Source: Dicyema japonicum
Taxonomy: Eukaryota; Dicyemida; Rhombozoa; Dicyemidae
DNA length: 33,629 bases
Direction of reading: 5' to 3'
Assembly (NCBI GenBank): GCA_011109175.1
Contig: RDEW01000130.1
Location: 1-33,629 of the forward strand
In this document: one piece after another, positions 20,055 through 30,295 of the stretch
How the letters are laid out: each line of letters starts with the position of its first letter
How positions within the stretch are numbered: position 1 is the stretch's first letter
Translations under genes and position numbers: made by a program
The notes under the pieces: model-generated
Databases searched by the model: none
The model's input: the letters and a program-made list of their open reading frames with translations, nothing else
What the model was told of the DNA's origin: nothing

Positions 20055-20870
20055 GACAAAAATTATTTTTTTGAACTGCCGGCGCATAGGATGGCCTGGC
20101 AGTTCCTCGGACGATCGCCAACGAGACTCTTTGGAAGAGATGGCGAGTCTCGTTGGGATCCTTATTCTTCTTGGCAATCTTCGTCCCCAGCCGACGAAGG
20201 AAAGAAAGCGATTCCGGGCCGATGACCCCGGATGTCTCCACAGCTACTGGCGCAAAAATGTGATCTCTGCAAGGACGAGTTTTTTCGTCTTCGTGGCCTC
20301 CGCATGTCTTGCCGCCGACCCGGCTCAGCAACAGAAGAGATCAAATTATGTGCTGAGAACGTGTCGGAGCATGTCGCGTCCCAGATAAGGCATTTCCCGT
20401 GATCGAAAGGAAATGTTGTCATCCCATCTGGGCGCTTTCCATCTCCGCGATCCAACCGACTGGTTCCAGCACATTATGGAATCCCGCAGATGCCAGGGAG
20501 CGGCTCACCACATCATTGAGCCCAGAGTGGCGAGGAAACGGCCAGCGCTACGTCGCAAGAAAGCGGGTGCAGTCTAGGGTGTCAATCGTCTGACCGCAGC
20601 GGCATTGATGCTCACGGCAGATGTTTAACTCCCAGCGCAGGGACACTGCGATGCGGAGGCATTCGTTATCCAGTAATGTCCCGACTGACGCCATTGGGAT
20701 AGCTGTCAGCCATCTCCTGAATACTTTTGGGACCCTGCAAGCAGACAGCCCAGGCGGTGTTGATCGAGTTTGCACTTGAGGAGTGAAAACTGTGGTCGGC
20801 ATAGATTCCGTCCCATTGCCGCTGTTTGGTCGAAAAAAATGTCTACTGGTTTAAAGGATCGGAGCATTCG
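20055..20870 (-). mobile_element. R2-type LINE, C-terminal zinc knuckle and restriction-like endonuclease
   Basis: Minus-strand frames give TAIPMASVGTLLDNECLRIA, the CCHC-type region CREHQCRCGQTIDTLD, then SAGRF-PRHSALNDVVSRSL and GLD-RGDGKRPDGMTTFPFD, GKCLIWDATCSDTFSAHNLI, then FAPVAVETSGVIGPESLSFL and LFQRVSLAIVRG. RPDG...WDATCSD is the endonuclease core. The blocks match the copy at 16862-19173 one for one. Frames change at about 20530, 20440 and 20270, so it is dead. Its 5' edge lies within about 60 bp of the tRNA-Asn gene. It is GC-rich relative to the host sequence. Confidence 0.8.
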
Positions 20871-20910
20871 ATTAATAAAAATCGAAGAACAATTCATCGA
20901 ACAACGATTG

Positions 20911-20920
20911 AAATAAAAAA
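20911..20920 (-). terminator. RNA polymerase III T-run terminator of tRNA-Asn
   Basis: Run of six T on the minus strand directly after the tRNA 3' end. Confidence 0.7.
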
Positions 20921-20993
20921 CGCCCATGCTCGGATTCGAACCAAGAACCTTGTGGTTAACAGCCACACGCGCTAACCGTTGCGCCACATGGGC
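20921..20993 (-). tRNA. tRNA-Asn (anticodon GTT)
   Basis: The 73-nt minus-strand sequence folds as a standard cloverleaf. The acceptor stem is GCCCATG/CATGGGC with discriminator G, the D arm is GCGC-AACGGTTA-GCGC, the anticodon arm is TGTGG-CTGTTAA-CCACA, and the T arm is CTTGG-TTCGAAT-CCGAG. No intron. It is followed within two bases by a T run (GTTTTTTATTT), a good RNA polymerase III terminator. All stems pair perfectly, so it is probably functional. It lies between two fragments of the same R2-type LINE family. Confidence 0.93.
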
Positions 20994-21065
20994 CTTATGT
21001 GATTATTTGTATTTATATTGAGTAACACAACGTTTACATTGCTTACTGAATTTCGTGTATTCATT

Positions 21066-21165
21066 TAAGAAACCAACGCCCTGGACTGCTCGGCACACTA
21101 CATCGTTCAGTGCCCCATATCTGGGGAATCGGTCAGCTCTGCGTCGGCAAAAGAGAATTTCGATA
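21066..21165 (-). mobile_element. short fragment of the R2-type LINE
   Basis: Reads CRRRADRFPRYGALNDVVCR, the same R-F-P-R-x-x-A-L-N-D-V-V block as at 20055-20870, then ends abruptly near VGF. It is a remnant of about 100 bp on the other side of the tRNA gene. Confidence 0.65.
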
Positions 21166-21560
21166 ATTGTTGCACTCCCGTAGATGCCGTTAAAAAAATT
21201 ATTTACCAAAGAACAACAATTAGTGAATAAATCTTTCTTGAAATTCTGAAACTCAAACACGATTACAAGAGAGTTTACTAAAAGCATTTCACTTTCAAAT
21301 GCTTCCATCCTGACAATCTTTTTTAAAGCTAATATTCCTCGACGTAGTTCTTACAATCACAAATAATTAGGATTATCATTCAAGTGGAACGGCAGAGCGT
21401 GTGGTCATTTTCCTCCGTTCGTTGATTGGCCGTCAATAACAACGTGGAATACTATGATGCCACTTTAATATACGAACGAATGTTATTTCGAACTGAACAG
21501 TAATATCCATCAATAGTAAACAAGCCGGGCATGACGATAGCTAAATTTATAATACAAAAA
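21166..21560. other. intergenic, no gene seen
   Basis: No conserved coding sequence or repeat recognised. Confidence 0.35.
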
Positions 21561-22328
21561 TCAATTAATAAGATAAATAATCAAAATTGAGAAGCATATC
21601 GCTGTAACAGTAGCCAATATGAACGAATCTTCTGGTGCGATAGGATATTCTTTTCATTATCCTATTAATCATTGGATATCTAACTACAAATATCAAGGGT
21701 GTTTCGAAAATTAACTTGAAATATTTTTGAGCTTTCCAGAAACCGAATTAAGGACATCTTTTTGGCTTGAAATTCCTTCCCTGAGAAATCCACTACAGTA
21801 ATATGATTTTCAACCAGTCTTTGAGAACTAGTAACATTATGGGTAAAGAAAGAGAATAACTTCATGAGGACTTCATTCTGTCTGTTCAGGAGAGAAGATC
21901 CATTCGTATTTTTAGATGAATAATCCACATTAGAAAATAATCTATTTCTTTCTATTTTATCTTGAAGGGAAGAGCGGAGTCTTCTATATTCCAACAAAAA
22001 TTTTGAAGAATTTCGCCATGACGCTGTTTAACGTGGAAGGAAGCGAGGAAGTAGCCATTTGTTCATTTATAGATTGAAGATGACTATGGCAAGTCTCGAT
22101 GTCCTTTTGGATAGCAGATATAAGTTCTCTGTCATTGATTAATTCTTCATTTGACCTTCCATAAAATCTGTTATTTTCAAATTGTACCTTTTTGTTGCAA
22201 CGTTTGACGAATACACAGAACTAAACTTGCAAAGTTCGAGCATTTTCTTGTCAATTTCGTCTTCTATTAATTTTGCATTTCTGCATAAATCTAGAAGCAA
22301 TAATCAAAATTCCGTAACAACCATTCAT
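21561..22328 (-). CDS. GOSR1: Golgi SNARE GOSR1 (GS28) homologue
   Basis: The start ATGAATG (22328-22322) splices through a 31-nt intron (22291-22321) to give MNDLCRNAKLIEDEIDKKML, ELCKFSSVYSS. Then follow ETCHSHLQSINEQMATSS, QRHGEILQNF, LEYRRLRSSLQDKIERNRLF and SSLLNRQNEVLMK. Introns 21781-21814 (34 nt) and 21684-21715 (32) lead to SSQKDVLNSVSGKLKNIS and RYPMINRIMKRISYRTRR. The end is a single transmembrane anchor, DSFILATVTAICFSILIIYL, with stop 21561-21563. This is the full layout of a Qb-SNARE of the cis-Golgi. Single-base breaks occur near 22010 (five T where six fit), before the anchor near 21618, and in the 22040-22060 part. The family drives ER-Golgi and intra-Golgi fusion. Confidence 0.85.
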
Positions 22329-23311
22329 CTTAAGTGTACTTTATTTGTTTGAATTTAAAAAATGTTTTAACTAATAATTATAATGTAATTAATATATATT
22401 AAATATTATATTGTTACATTCAAATTTTTATNATTTCGAAAAAAACGGTTTTTTTGCACCTAGTGTATATAAAACAGTATTAAAAAACAATGTTGGATTA
22501 AGATTATTTGAACGATGTAGATGACTTGTATAAATATTCAAAACCCAAAAGCATATAATCATCAGCATACATCTGTAATGATAAAGCGATGTTTCCTCAA
22601 ACTGATCTGGAAAATAAAACTTTGACCAAAACATCTATATATCCTTTTTAATAATTTACGACAAAAATGATCATGAAAAATATAATTTTAAAGATCGGTG
22701 GCCCACATACGCAACTCAATGGAGGTTTCTGGCTATCACAAAATGGAATTATTTCACAAGTTTCAGTATACAGAAACACAGTTAATGAAAATGGAAGTTA
22801 GATTAACTTATACAAATAGTAAAATGTATTCAGTTTAGCAGTCAAATCACGAATTTTTTCTCTTTGTATTGCGCTAAGTATGATAACATCTCTGGTAAGT
22901 TACTAACTCCGAAAGTTATTGGGAAATGAATAAATTATATCAAGATTACGTTTTCTTAAGAAAAAATTAAGGATGGTTTCAATTACCCATCATAATCGTT
23001 CGTTTTTGTCATTGGGAAACGTTGAAAATTATTTTATTTTGAATTCACTTTCCAACATGATTAAAATTCTTTAGAAACGAGATAGAAATAAAGAAAATAA
23101 AACATCACTTTTCTATGCTACTTTTCTTGGTCATGCGGTTGAAAAAATTGGCCATGTTCATCGATCAAGAAAATTATAGACGTTATGTCGTCAACCACTA
23201 TGAAATTGATTTTTATTTAATAAATTTAGTAATATAAGTTTAAATGAGATATTTTTAATTTTGAATCTTTTTGGAGTACGTCTATCTTTTCTATTAAGAA
23301 TAAATTTTTAT
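22329..23311. other. AT-rich stretch with a doubtful minus-strand coding candidate
   Basis: Minus-strand frames at 22660-22960 read AIQREKIRDLTAKLNTFYYL and, further on, PFCDSQKPPLSCVCGPPIFK, which look protein-like but resemble no family I know. The ORF at 22428-22634 is low-complexity. The remainder is AT-rich without signal. Confidence 0.3.
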
Positions 23312-23991
23312 TTAAGATTTATACTGCATATCTGCCGTTTCCTCAACAGTTTTCAAATTTTTTACAACACGCTGTTTAATTGCCTTAATCTCTCTTTTGG
23401 CAGAGTTTATTTCTATTTCATATCTTTTCCGCTCATCTAAGGCTTTGTAATAAGCCATTAAAATAAATTAATAAAAATACTTTAGATTCTGAATCAAGTC
23501 GCCATTCTAAATCTTTCAGTTGAGAATTGAGATTATTTCGTTCTCTTTGTAACATTTTAATCATATAAGGAGTCACCTGAACTATTTTTTAAATAATAAA
23601 CCTCTCCACTTTTTTCAATTCGGTTGCCTTTATTACCTAAGCAATTAATAAATTGTGGTTTTTATTAACTTTCTTTTAGCATTGTTCGTGCTTCTGAGAT
23701 TTTATTATGTAAAACGACTATTTGATTTTTAAGTTGTTTATTCGTCTCCTGCTGAGCTTCGTACATTTTTTTCCACCGATTTTCTGTTTGTTGTTATTCA
23801 AAACATTTACCGCCATCTGCATCTGATTCAATCTCATCTTGAATTTTGTTTATTTTAATTTTTAAGGCCTTTATTGAATTATCGATGACTTTTCTATTGT
23901 TTTAATGAAAGAATATAAAATTATTATCAATATACTTCATTTCCTCTTCCTCTGCTATTTTTTGCTTTAATTCTCTCGATTTTTCCGACAT
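23312..23991 (-). CDS. CCDC169-like coiled-coil protein
   Basis: Spliced reading gives MSEKSRELKQKIAEEEEMKK, SIKALKIKINKIQDEIESDA, ENRWKKMYEAQQETNKQLKN, QIVVLHNKISEARTMLKE, TPYMIKMLQRERNNLNSQLK and DLEWRLDSESKAYYKALDER, stop 23312-23314. Order and spacing follow vertebrate CCDC169 closely (the segments corresponding to its EWKIRYE, LEKQIVYL and ESKAYRK motifs). Introns: 23894-23935 (42 nt), 23784-23810 (27), 23637-23669 (33), 23577-23601 (25). The last intron, 23456-23480 (25 nt), would end in TG rather than AG if AYYK is kept; the alternative AG 13 nt downstream removes AYYK. The protein is a coiled coil almost throughout; its function is unknown. No frameshift is needed. Confidence 0.75.
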
Positions 23992-24685
23992 TATAAACAA
24001 ATATCAATAATAAGAATGTTTATGAGCTGCTATGCAACATATCTTTATTTATTTTTAAATTAAGATAACCAGTTATTAACATAAAAAATATTTAATATAT
24101 TATTTAAAAAAATTGTTTATTGTACAAAAATATTCTATTAGTAAGATTTATTTGGTACATAGAAACTTTAAAAAATATTTATATTAATTTTTTTACACAT
24201 TATAATTTAAATGTAGATTCAAAAATTAGTTTGATAAAACGTTAATAACGTATTTAAATGAAAAACAAATGCACTTCGACATGTAACTATAGATTTGAAT
24301 TTGGATTACAGATAAATAACGAAATGATACTACCAATTAGCAAATTAATTAGTCTTAGGGTATAATTAAAAAAGAAAATGAAATAAAAAAAAGTCATTTA
24401 ATTAAGTCCATATTAACTTGAATTTGAACACTAGTTCTATTACCCGTAGGATAAACAATTTTAGTCCCCCTTTCTAAATAATTAAAACCAAATCAACATC
24501 TAACGGATATTCGCTGAAGGATGAAGATCAAAATACTCCGCTGTTGTCAAAGATTGACTCTCTGGTTGTTTATCCGTCCACTATCACTATCAATTCGAAT
24601 TCGCTTCGAAGTTGAATATAACGGCTCAACTTTCTAATAAAATACACAAAGTCACCAACAACCTTGTTCTGTTTTTTGCCAATCT
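23992..24685. other. AT-rich intergenic stretch
   Basis: No coding sequence recognised between the CCDC169-like gene and the VRK gene's 3' end. Confidence 0.4.
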
Positions 24686-25862
24686 TTACATTTGAGACCA
24701 ATAAACCCTCAGAGCCTCATAATTTGGTTTTTCGTCATATTCAAGACCAGCGACATCTCAATAAATCCAACAGTCCAGGTGGTGGTTTAGTGGTAGAAAA
24801 ACAAGTTTTTATAAACTTTTTTGGGTTTTTTAAATATCTAAATAATTCGTATATTCCTGTGATACTCGTTTTTTAATTTGGCGACAGAACTCGGATCGGA
24901 TAAGACGTCATCCCACGGGAGGAAACACATAACCAGCGAATAAGACAAAATACAAGTATTTCAAAGTCTCCTCTTCTCGAAGGATCAGCACCCACGTGTG
25001 CATCTCTACTGGTGAACTCGATGGTTTCCATTATGACACTTTTTTGGCTTTGGAGTATATTTTTTGTGTACTCCATTGGCAGTATACCGAAATGACAATC
25101 CAAAATCTGCCAAACATACTAAAAACAATCCACCCACACCAACAAACCCTGTCTTTGAAGTTTTTTGCCAACGAACCCAGCAAATTAGAAGCCTTTATGT
25201 CAGCATGGACATACTCATGTTCGTGTAAGTATTCCAAAGCGTTAACCTGCAGCAATAAAATATAAAAATTGACAATATCAGTAGAAATCTGATATGCCTC
25301 ATTGACGGTGAGTTTATAATTCTTAAGTTTCATGATCTTTGATTGAAGGTCATCTCCAAATCTGTCCATAACAAGAAACCGATATTTCTTCCCGCCATAA
25401 TTATGGAGTCCAAATCCGACATAACGCGGGAGACCAATGAAGGATAAATTATGATCGATGCACCACTTATTCACTATTTGAAGATTAAATTCGATTCTAT
25501 ACAATTATTTTCGTTTAATGCTCGAATATAAACTTGTTTTTCACAGAAAAGAGGACCGCTTTCATTGCCTTCCAATTTAACGACATATTTGGCTTGAGAA
25601 AGAGAATTGTTATGTAATCCGGAATTCATATGTGCTAATTTTAATATTGATTTATTTAAAATTAAAAAATATTTTTTATGATATTTTATGGTTAACCTAG
25701 ATGGATAGATCCAAACCCTCCTTTTGCAAAAAAGGGGCCAAGGCACCAGCTGACGTTTGATGCGTCAGTTAAGATCTCTCCTGTTGTAACTTCATCGACA
25801 GACTTATCAACTACTAAAGCATTATTTTTAATTTAAATACCTTTTCTTTTAGCACGAGGCAT
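24686..25862 (-). CDS. VRK-family serine/threonine kinase
   Basis: The start at 25862 gives MPRAKRK, then [20 protein letters not shown], the glycine loop [15 protein letters not shown] and the lysine block [17 protein letters not shown]. Then come [33 protein letters not shown], the catalytic loop [19 protein letters not shown], the metal-binding loop [59 protein letters not shown] and [19 protein letters not shown], stop 24686-24688. Introns: 25814-25840 (27 nt), 25635-25696 (62), 25474-25502 (29), 25247-25273 (27), 25119-25147 (29). Frame breaks: an extra A near 25032, a missing T near 25114, a missing G near 24925, and one near 24757. It ends soon after the kinase fold, without the basic C-terminal tail of vertebrate VRK1. 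Family members phosphorylate chromatin and nuclear-envelope proteins. Confidence 0.87.
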
Positions 25863-26529
25863 GTTATTTAAGAATACAAATTATAAAACTTACACCATAA
25901 AGCAGGTAAGCGGCAAAAGATCTATTGTTAATTAATTTAAAATATTATATTAATATAACTACATTTATTTAAATTCGACATTGGGAGTCACTCTTGACTT
26001 TTACCCAGGATAAACCAACGTAGCTTTGTCAAACAAAGTACGCAAACACATTCTCTCTTGTCAAATATTTTATTTTTCAATTAAAAATTCATATTAGTCC
26101 CAGAAGGGAAATTGTCTAAATACATCAAAGCTTTTTTAATGAATATTTTATATTAGAAACCGATTAATTTACTAATTAAAAAATAACACTTGGAATACTC
26201 CCCGAGTAAGAAAATTCGATGTCCAAGAATACCGGCATATGCCATGGAAGTTGAGCACAATTTTGGATTACTGGATTCGAACGGTATTCAGTTGGTTGTC
26301 AGGAGTACTGCAATAAAACATGTCAAATAGAAAGTACCGGCAAAGAACTTCGAGTGGCTTTCTGTCAACACCCTAAACATTTCGGAGGATCGTAAAGCTG
26401 GTAAAGTCTCTGGGAATATAGTCGAAACAAGAAAACTTAACTCTGAATTCAAAATGACTGCCAGGAAGAATAAAGAAGACTAAAAAACTAGAAGATGACT
26501 ATAAGAGAGGTCAACTCTGAAGCGTATTT
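25863..26529. other. intergenic stretch, possibly including LINE 5' sequence
   Basis: A frame at 26270-26330 reads DSNGIQLVVRSTAIKHVK, perhaps upstream sequence of the retroelement that follows, but this is not supported by a recognised domain. Confidence 0.3.
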
Positions 26530-27161
26530 AAAATTAAAAATTACGTACTCCTTTATGATAATAACGGGGAAGTCAACAATAAGGATTGTGTAGAATTGCT
26601 AAGCCAACAAGGCATTAGAATCGCTGGAGAGAATATGCAAAAGTTCTTTATTCAGAAACTGTATGCCCACCTATATATGTTGATGAAGCAATGTTGGGTA
26701 AAGGACATAAAATCCTTGTGGATGAATGGGTGTTGGCAACACGGCAAATACCGGGAGACAACACATCGGGGATTGACAATATCTCAAGCGAATTGCTGAA
26801 GGCTGTCCGGTAACAGCGATCACCAGCCTAGGTCCAAAAATTGAAGAAACTGGTATTTGGCAAGGAGAGTGGAATAGATCTATATTTATTCCCAATACTG
26901 AAAAAAGCGATAGGAAGGGCTGCTCAATTATCGTACAATAGCCTTAATCCCACGCCAGAAAAATACAGTGAAGTCTCTCATATCCGTCACCCTTCTGATA
27001 ACAGCCATAAAAAAAATATTTTAAATCGAAAAATTCTGATATCCGCCATCAAGCTTTACAAATAATCAAGATTTTTTAAATCAATCCTGAAATTTTAATG
27101 TTAATGGGCTATTGGCTTAAATGAAGTAAGTAAGGCCGTCAGAAAGACAAAAAACTACATA

Positions 27162-27169
27162 ATTTAGAC
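27162..27169. repeat. 8-bp target site duplication, left (atttagac)
   Basis: Seven of eight bases match 27832-27839 (atttagat), flanking the small hAT element. Confidence 0.7.
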
Positions 27170-27831
27170 CAGTGGTTCTTAACGGTGGGCGATTCGCCCC
27201 CTAGGGGGCGATTTATTCTGCAAGGGGGGCGATGGTTGATTGCTAATATTTGAAAAATTAAAATGTTATGTTAGAAGTCGATAATCTTTAAAAAAAATAA
27301 AGATATAAAATCGAGTCTAATAAATATCGTAGTTTTTTAGCTTTTCTAAAACAAAAATCTCTAATGTCCACTTCAATTCATTGTATTTTACATCGGCATA
27401 ATTTAATTGCAAAAAAATTATCTGAAGAATTGAATGCATAAATGCAAATTGTTATCAAAGTTATCAATAAATTTAAAGGCAACAGCAAGTACGATCGTAT
27501 TTTTTGTGAATACTGCACTAATCAAAATGGAGATTATGTTAGGTTACTTTTACATACCGAAGTAAGATGGTTATCCAAGGGAAATTGTCTGAAAGATTTA
27601 TGATATTATTTGATGCTATTGTGATTTTTTAAGATTACAAGAAGAATTTGTAATTCCTGCAAAATTCATAGAAAAAATATTTTTTATTTAAATTGGATTT
27701 TAAAAAAATTAAATGAAGTTTCATTGGCTTTACAAGAAGATTATGTTAATTAATTGATTTGCAAACGAATCATAAATACATTTATTGAAAAAATTCAAGG
27801 GGGCGATACAAATAAAGGTTGAGAACCACTG
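27170..27831 (+). mobile_element. short hAT element (662 bp), internally deleted
   Basis: It starts CAGTGGTTCTTAACGG and ends GGTTGAGAACCACTG, near-perfect inverted repeats, with GGGGGCGAT close to both ends. Flanking 8-mers match in 7 of 8 positions. The interior keeps a transposase piece, CILHRHNLIAKKLSEELNA and LLLHTEVRWLSKGNCLK (about 27385-27600), broken by stops and indels. The N-terminal zinc finger and the C-terminus are missing. It sits inside the RT-encoding region of the LINE at 26530-29115. The blocks match those of the hAT at 16932-18735, but the ends differ, so it belongs to another hAT family. Confidence 0.85.
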
Positions 27832-27839
27832 ATTTAGAT
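27832..27839. repeat. 8-bp target site duplication, right (atttagat)
   Basis: Pairs with 27162-27169 apart from the last base. Confidence 0.7.
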
Positions 27840-29218
27840 AATAGGTGATTAAAAAATAAATCTTGCTTTGAAATTTGTTTTTATGGATTATGTTATTCGC
27901 CATTTTCTAATAACCGCCGCATTTTTTAGAAGTTCCATTTTTGGCGGATATGAAAGAATTTACTGTAGTTCTAAAAATGATACAACATCGCCTAATGCTA
28001 AATACCAAAATGATTTTACCGGATTTCCAAAGCAGGATTCAGGAAGGGACGAAATACAGGTGACCGTATAGCAAATGTCTGATGGATTATGGAGAAAGCC
28101 CATGAATCCCAAAAGAGTGTATATATGTGCTTCATTGACTATCGAAAGCTTTTGATTCCGTTATACACGACAAGCGGTGGTCCGCTTAAAAAAAATTGGA
28201 TTCGATGCCATCTGATATTGCTTATCAAATCTCTTTATAATGACAAGAAGCTACTGTTAGAACAGTGTATGGAGAACCGATGGTTCAAAATTGGTGAAGG
28301 GGTAACAAGATTGCTTATTATCTCCCATCTTATTCAATATTTACGAAATTATCATGTCTAAATTGGATACTGTCGAATGTCGGGATGAAAATGGAAGCAG
28401 GAACACCAATAATTTGCGCTATGCTGACGATACAACGCTACTGCCGAAACAGAGGACCGCCTCAGGGAGTTGATTCTAAAATTCAGAGATGAGAGCGGCG
28501 TCTTTGGTTTACTGCTAAATGTTAATAAGACTAAAATTATGACGACTGCTAATAATGGAACCAAAAATTAGGAATGCGAAAATGGAGAGTTGCGATAATG
28601 TTGTCTTTCTGGAATGCCTAATTAATCAGAATGGTGACAGAGGCTTGGAAATTAAGAGGCGAATTGCCCTGGACGGAGTGCTTTTCTGAAAATGAACAGG
28701 AGTGCTTTCCGGTTTTTCTATACGGCGCTGAAACATGGATACTGAAAAAGCGATAGACGAAAAATTGATGCTTTTGAATTTTGGTGTTGGAGGAGTTTAC
28801 TGAGAATCTCTTAGACGTCCAAAATAACAAACATCGATATACTCAAACCAGTAGATACGTCATTTCGCTTGAAGAAAAATCGTAAAACACAGATTGGCGT
28901 TCTTTGGACATGTCACCCGTTCTGATTTATTGGAAAGAACCATTATGCTGAGCAATATTACTGGGAAGACAAGTCCCGGCCGACAGAGGACTCGATGGCT
29001 ATCAATGGTAAAAGATGTCACGGGATTGCCTTTATCAAGGCTTCTCGAAATTGCGAATGACCGGGGGGGTGGAGAAAATTGGCTTATGAGATCTCCAAGG
29101 TCGGACACGACTTAATTTGATAACATAATCAGAGAATGACCCCTACTATGCAATAGCTAATAAGATATTTTCATAACTAAATTTTATTAATGTATCTAAT
29201 AAATTAAAAAAAATTTAA

Positions 29219-30295
29219 ATGGCTATTCAATGTTCTCTTACATGTGTGTCCTTGTTATTCTTATATGTATTTTGTTTTTTAAAAAATATAGTTTTGGCTA
29301 TAATTATAAAGATCCCCGATATTCAATTATTCTCAGCTAATGAGATAACCCAAGCCATTGAGTATAGCCGTTGGTTAATAGGCATGGAAAACTGTCATAA
29401 TGGATGGACCAAGGCAATATAAGCGGACTCGGCGAGTTCATGTCCTCCAATTTGTTTGGCCAGCCATTTGTACATTCCATCGTACTAAGATCACTCCACA
29501 ATCATTTATTGGATGTAAGGTCACAAAAACCTCTTGTTTTATCATTCCACGGACCTACAGGAACGGGGAAGAATTTTGTTGCCAGAACATTGCAAAATAT
29601 TTAATGGAAAAAATAAAAGCAGATTTGTCCATACTTTATAGCAACATTGCATTTTCCGAATCAAAATTTGATTGAGGAATACAAATCTCAGTTGGCTGTT
29701 TGGATTAGTGGGAATCTCACTATTTGTCCTCAGTCAATTTTTATTTTTGACGAAATTGAACGAATGCCACCAACTTTGTTAGATTCGATTACTTCATTTA
29801 TGGATTATTCGGGATTTGTCAATAATGTCGACTATGGAAAGGCAATTTATTTACTTTTGAGGTTCTAATTTACCATAAAAACTCTTAAAAGCAATTCTGG
29901 TTCAGGTTTTATCATAAATCGGACCGTTGAACTTTTTATTCAAGGATATAGTCGAAATTCAATCAAATTTTCCCAAATTGAGAACTTCGTCATGTCTACA
30001 ATTTATAACGAAAATAGTATTTATCTTTATCTGTATATTCCAGGCGGATATAAACATAGTTTGTTGATCCAGAAGGCAGTTGTGAGTCACTTTTGTTCCA
30101 TTTTTGCCACTTGAACGTTCCCAATTGGAGAATTGTGCAAGACGGGAAATCGAACTTTAGTGGTTTAGTGATGTCTTTTGAGAAAGTTGAGGAGATTGTT
30201 GAGTCGGTTATGAACCATATGAGTTTTTCCTCGAATATGCCATTTTCTCAAAAAGTGGATGCAACGTATTAAGGAAAAGGTTTACTATATTTTGA
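29219..30295 (+). CDS. torsin family AAA+ ATPase
   Basis: The ATG at 29219 begins a hydrophobic leader (MAIQCSLTCVSLLFLYVFCF), as in ER-lumen torsins. Then ENCHNGW, ISGLGEFMSSNLFGQPFVHS, the Walker A block LSFHGPTGTGKNFVAR (torsins typically have GxTGTGKN), FIATLHFPNQNLIEEYKSQL, the Walker B block QSIFIFDEIERMPPTLLDSI and NVDYGKAIYLLL. A 30-nt intron (29862-29891) leads to LSNSGSGFIINRTVELFIQG. The C-terminus has VPFLPLERSQLENCARREIE and the conserved Gly-Cys motif FSKSGCNVLRKRFTIF, stop 30293-30295. Single-base breaks occur near 29414, 29598, 29620, 30097 and 30240. Torsins act in the ER and nuclear envelope with LAP1/LULL1-type activators and are essentially confined to animals, which helps place the organism. 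Confidence 0.87.

Larger units (their letters stand above)
26530..29115 (+). mobile_element. second non-LTR retrotransposon (endonuclease-RT type), decayed, with a hAT insertion
   Basis: Across shifting frames: LLYDNNGEVNNKDCVELLSQ, LYAPPIYVDEAMLGKGHKIL, PGDNTSGIDNISSELLKA (RT fingers) and EWNRSIFIP. After the inserted hAT element come QAGFRKGRNTGDRIAN, KSVYMCFIDYRKAFDS, LLISLIKSLYNDKK, the RT catalytic box LRYADDTTL (about 28416-28440) and LLLNVNKTKIMTT. The C-terminal block at 28894-29115 reads AFFGHVTRSDLLERTIMLSN, ITGKTSPGRQRTRWLSMV. This order is that of endonuclease-RT elements often annotated as craniofacial-development-protein-2-like. Numerous stops and indels mean no active product. 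It differs from the R2-type family at 14.9-21.2 kb. Confidence 0.8.

Noticed and set aside
20706-20987. Minus-strand ORF starting MAQRLARVAVNHKVLGSNPS
   Set aside because: It is the translation of the tRNA-Asn gene followed by LINE 5' sequence, a common artefact; the cloverleaf and T-run explain the sequence better.
22428-22634. Minus-strand ORF of 68 codons
   Set aside because: Low-complexity, includes an ambiguous base, no conserved blocks; probably chance.
25474-25746. Apparent start [12 protein letters not shown] for the kinase
   Set aside because: This reads through a 62-nt intron (25635-25696) and out of frame into the glycine-loop exon; the spliced start at 25862 gives the correct family sequence.
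7827-30295. Alternative genetic code or ciliate origin to explain micro-introns and in-frame stops
   Set aside because: TAA, TAG and TGA all end conserved proteins at the expected places (11996, 12099, 14515, 24686, 30295), and torsin, GOSR1 and CCDC169-like genes fit an animal.
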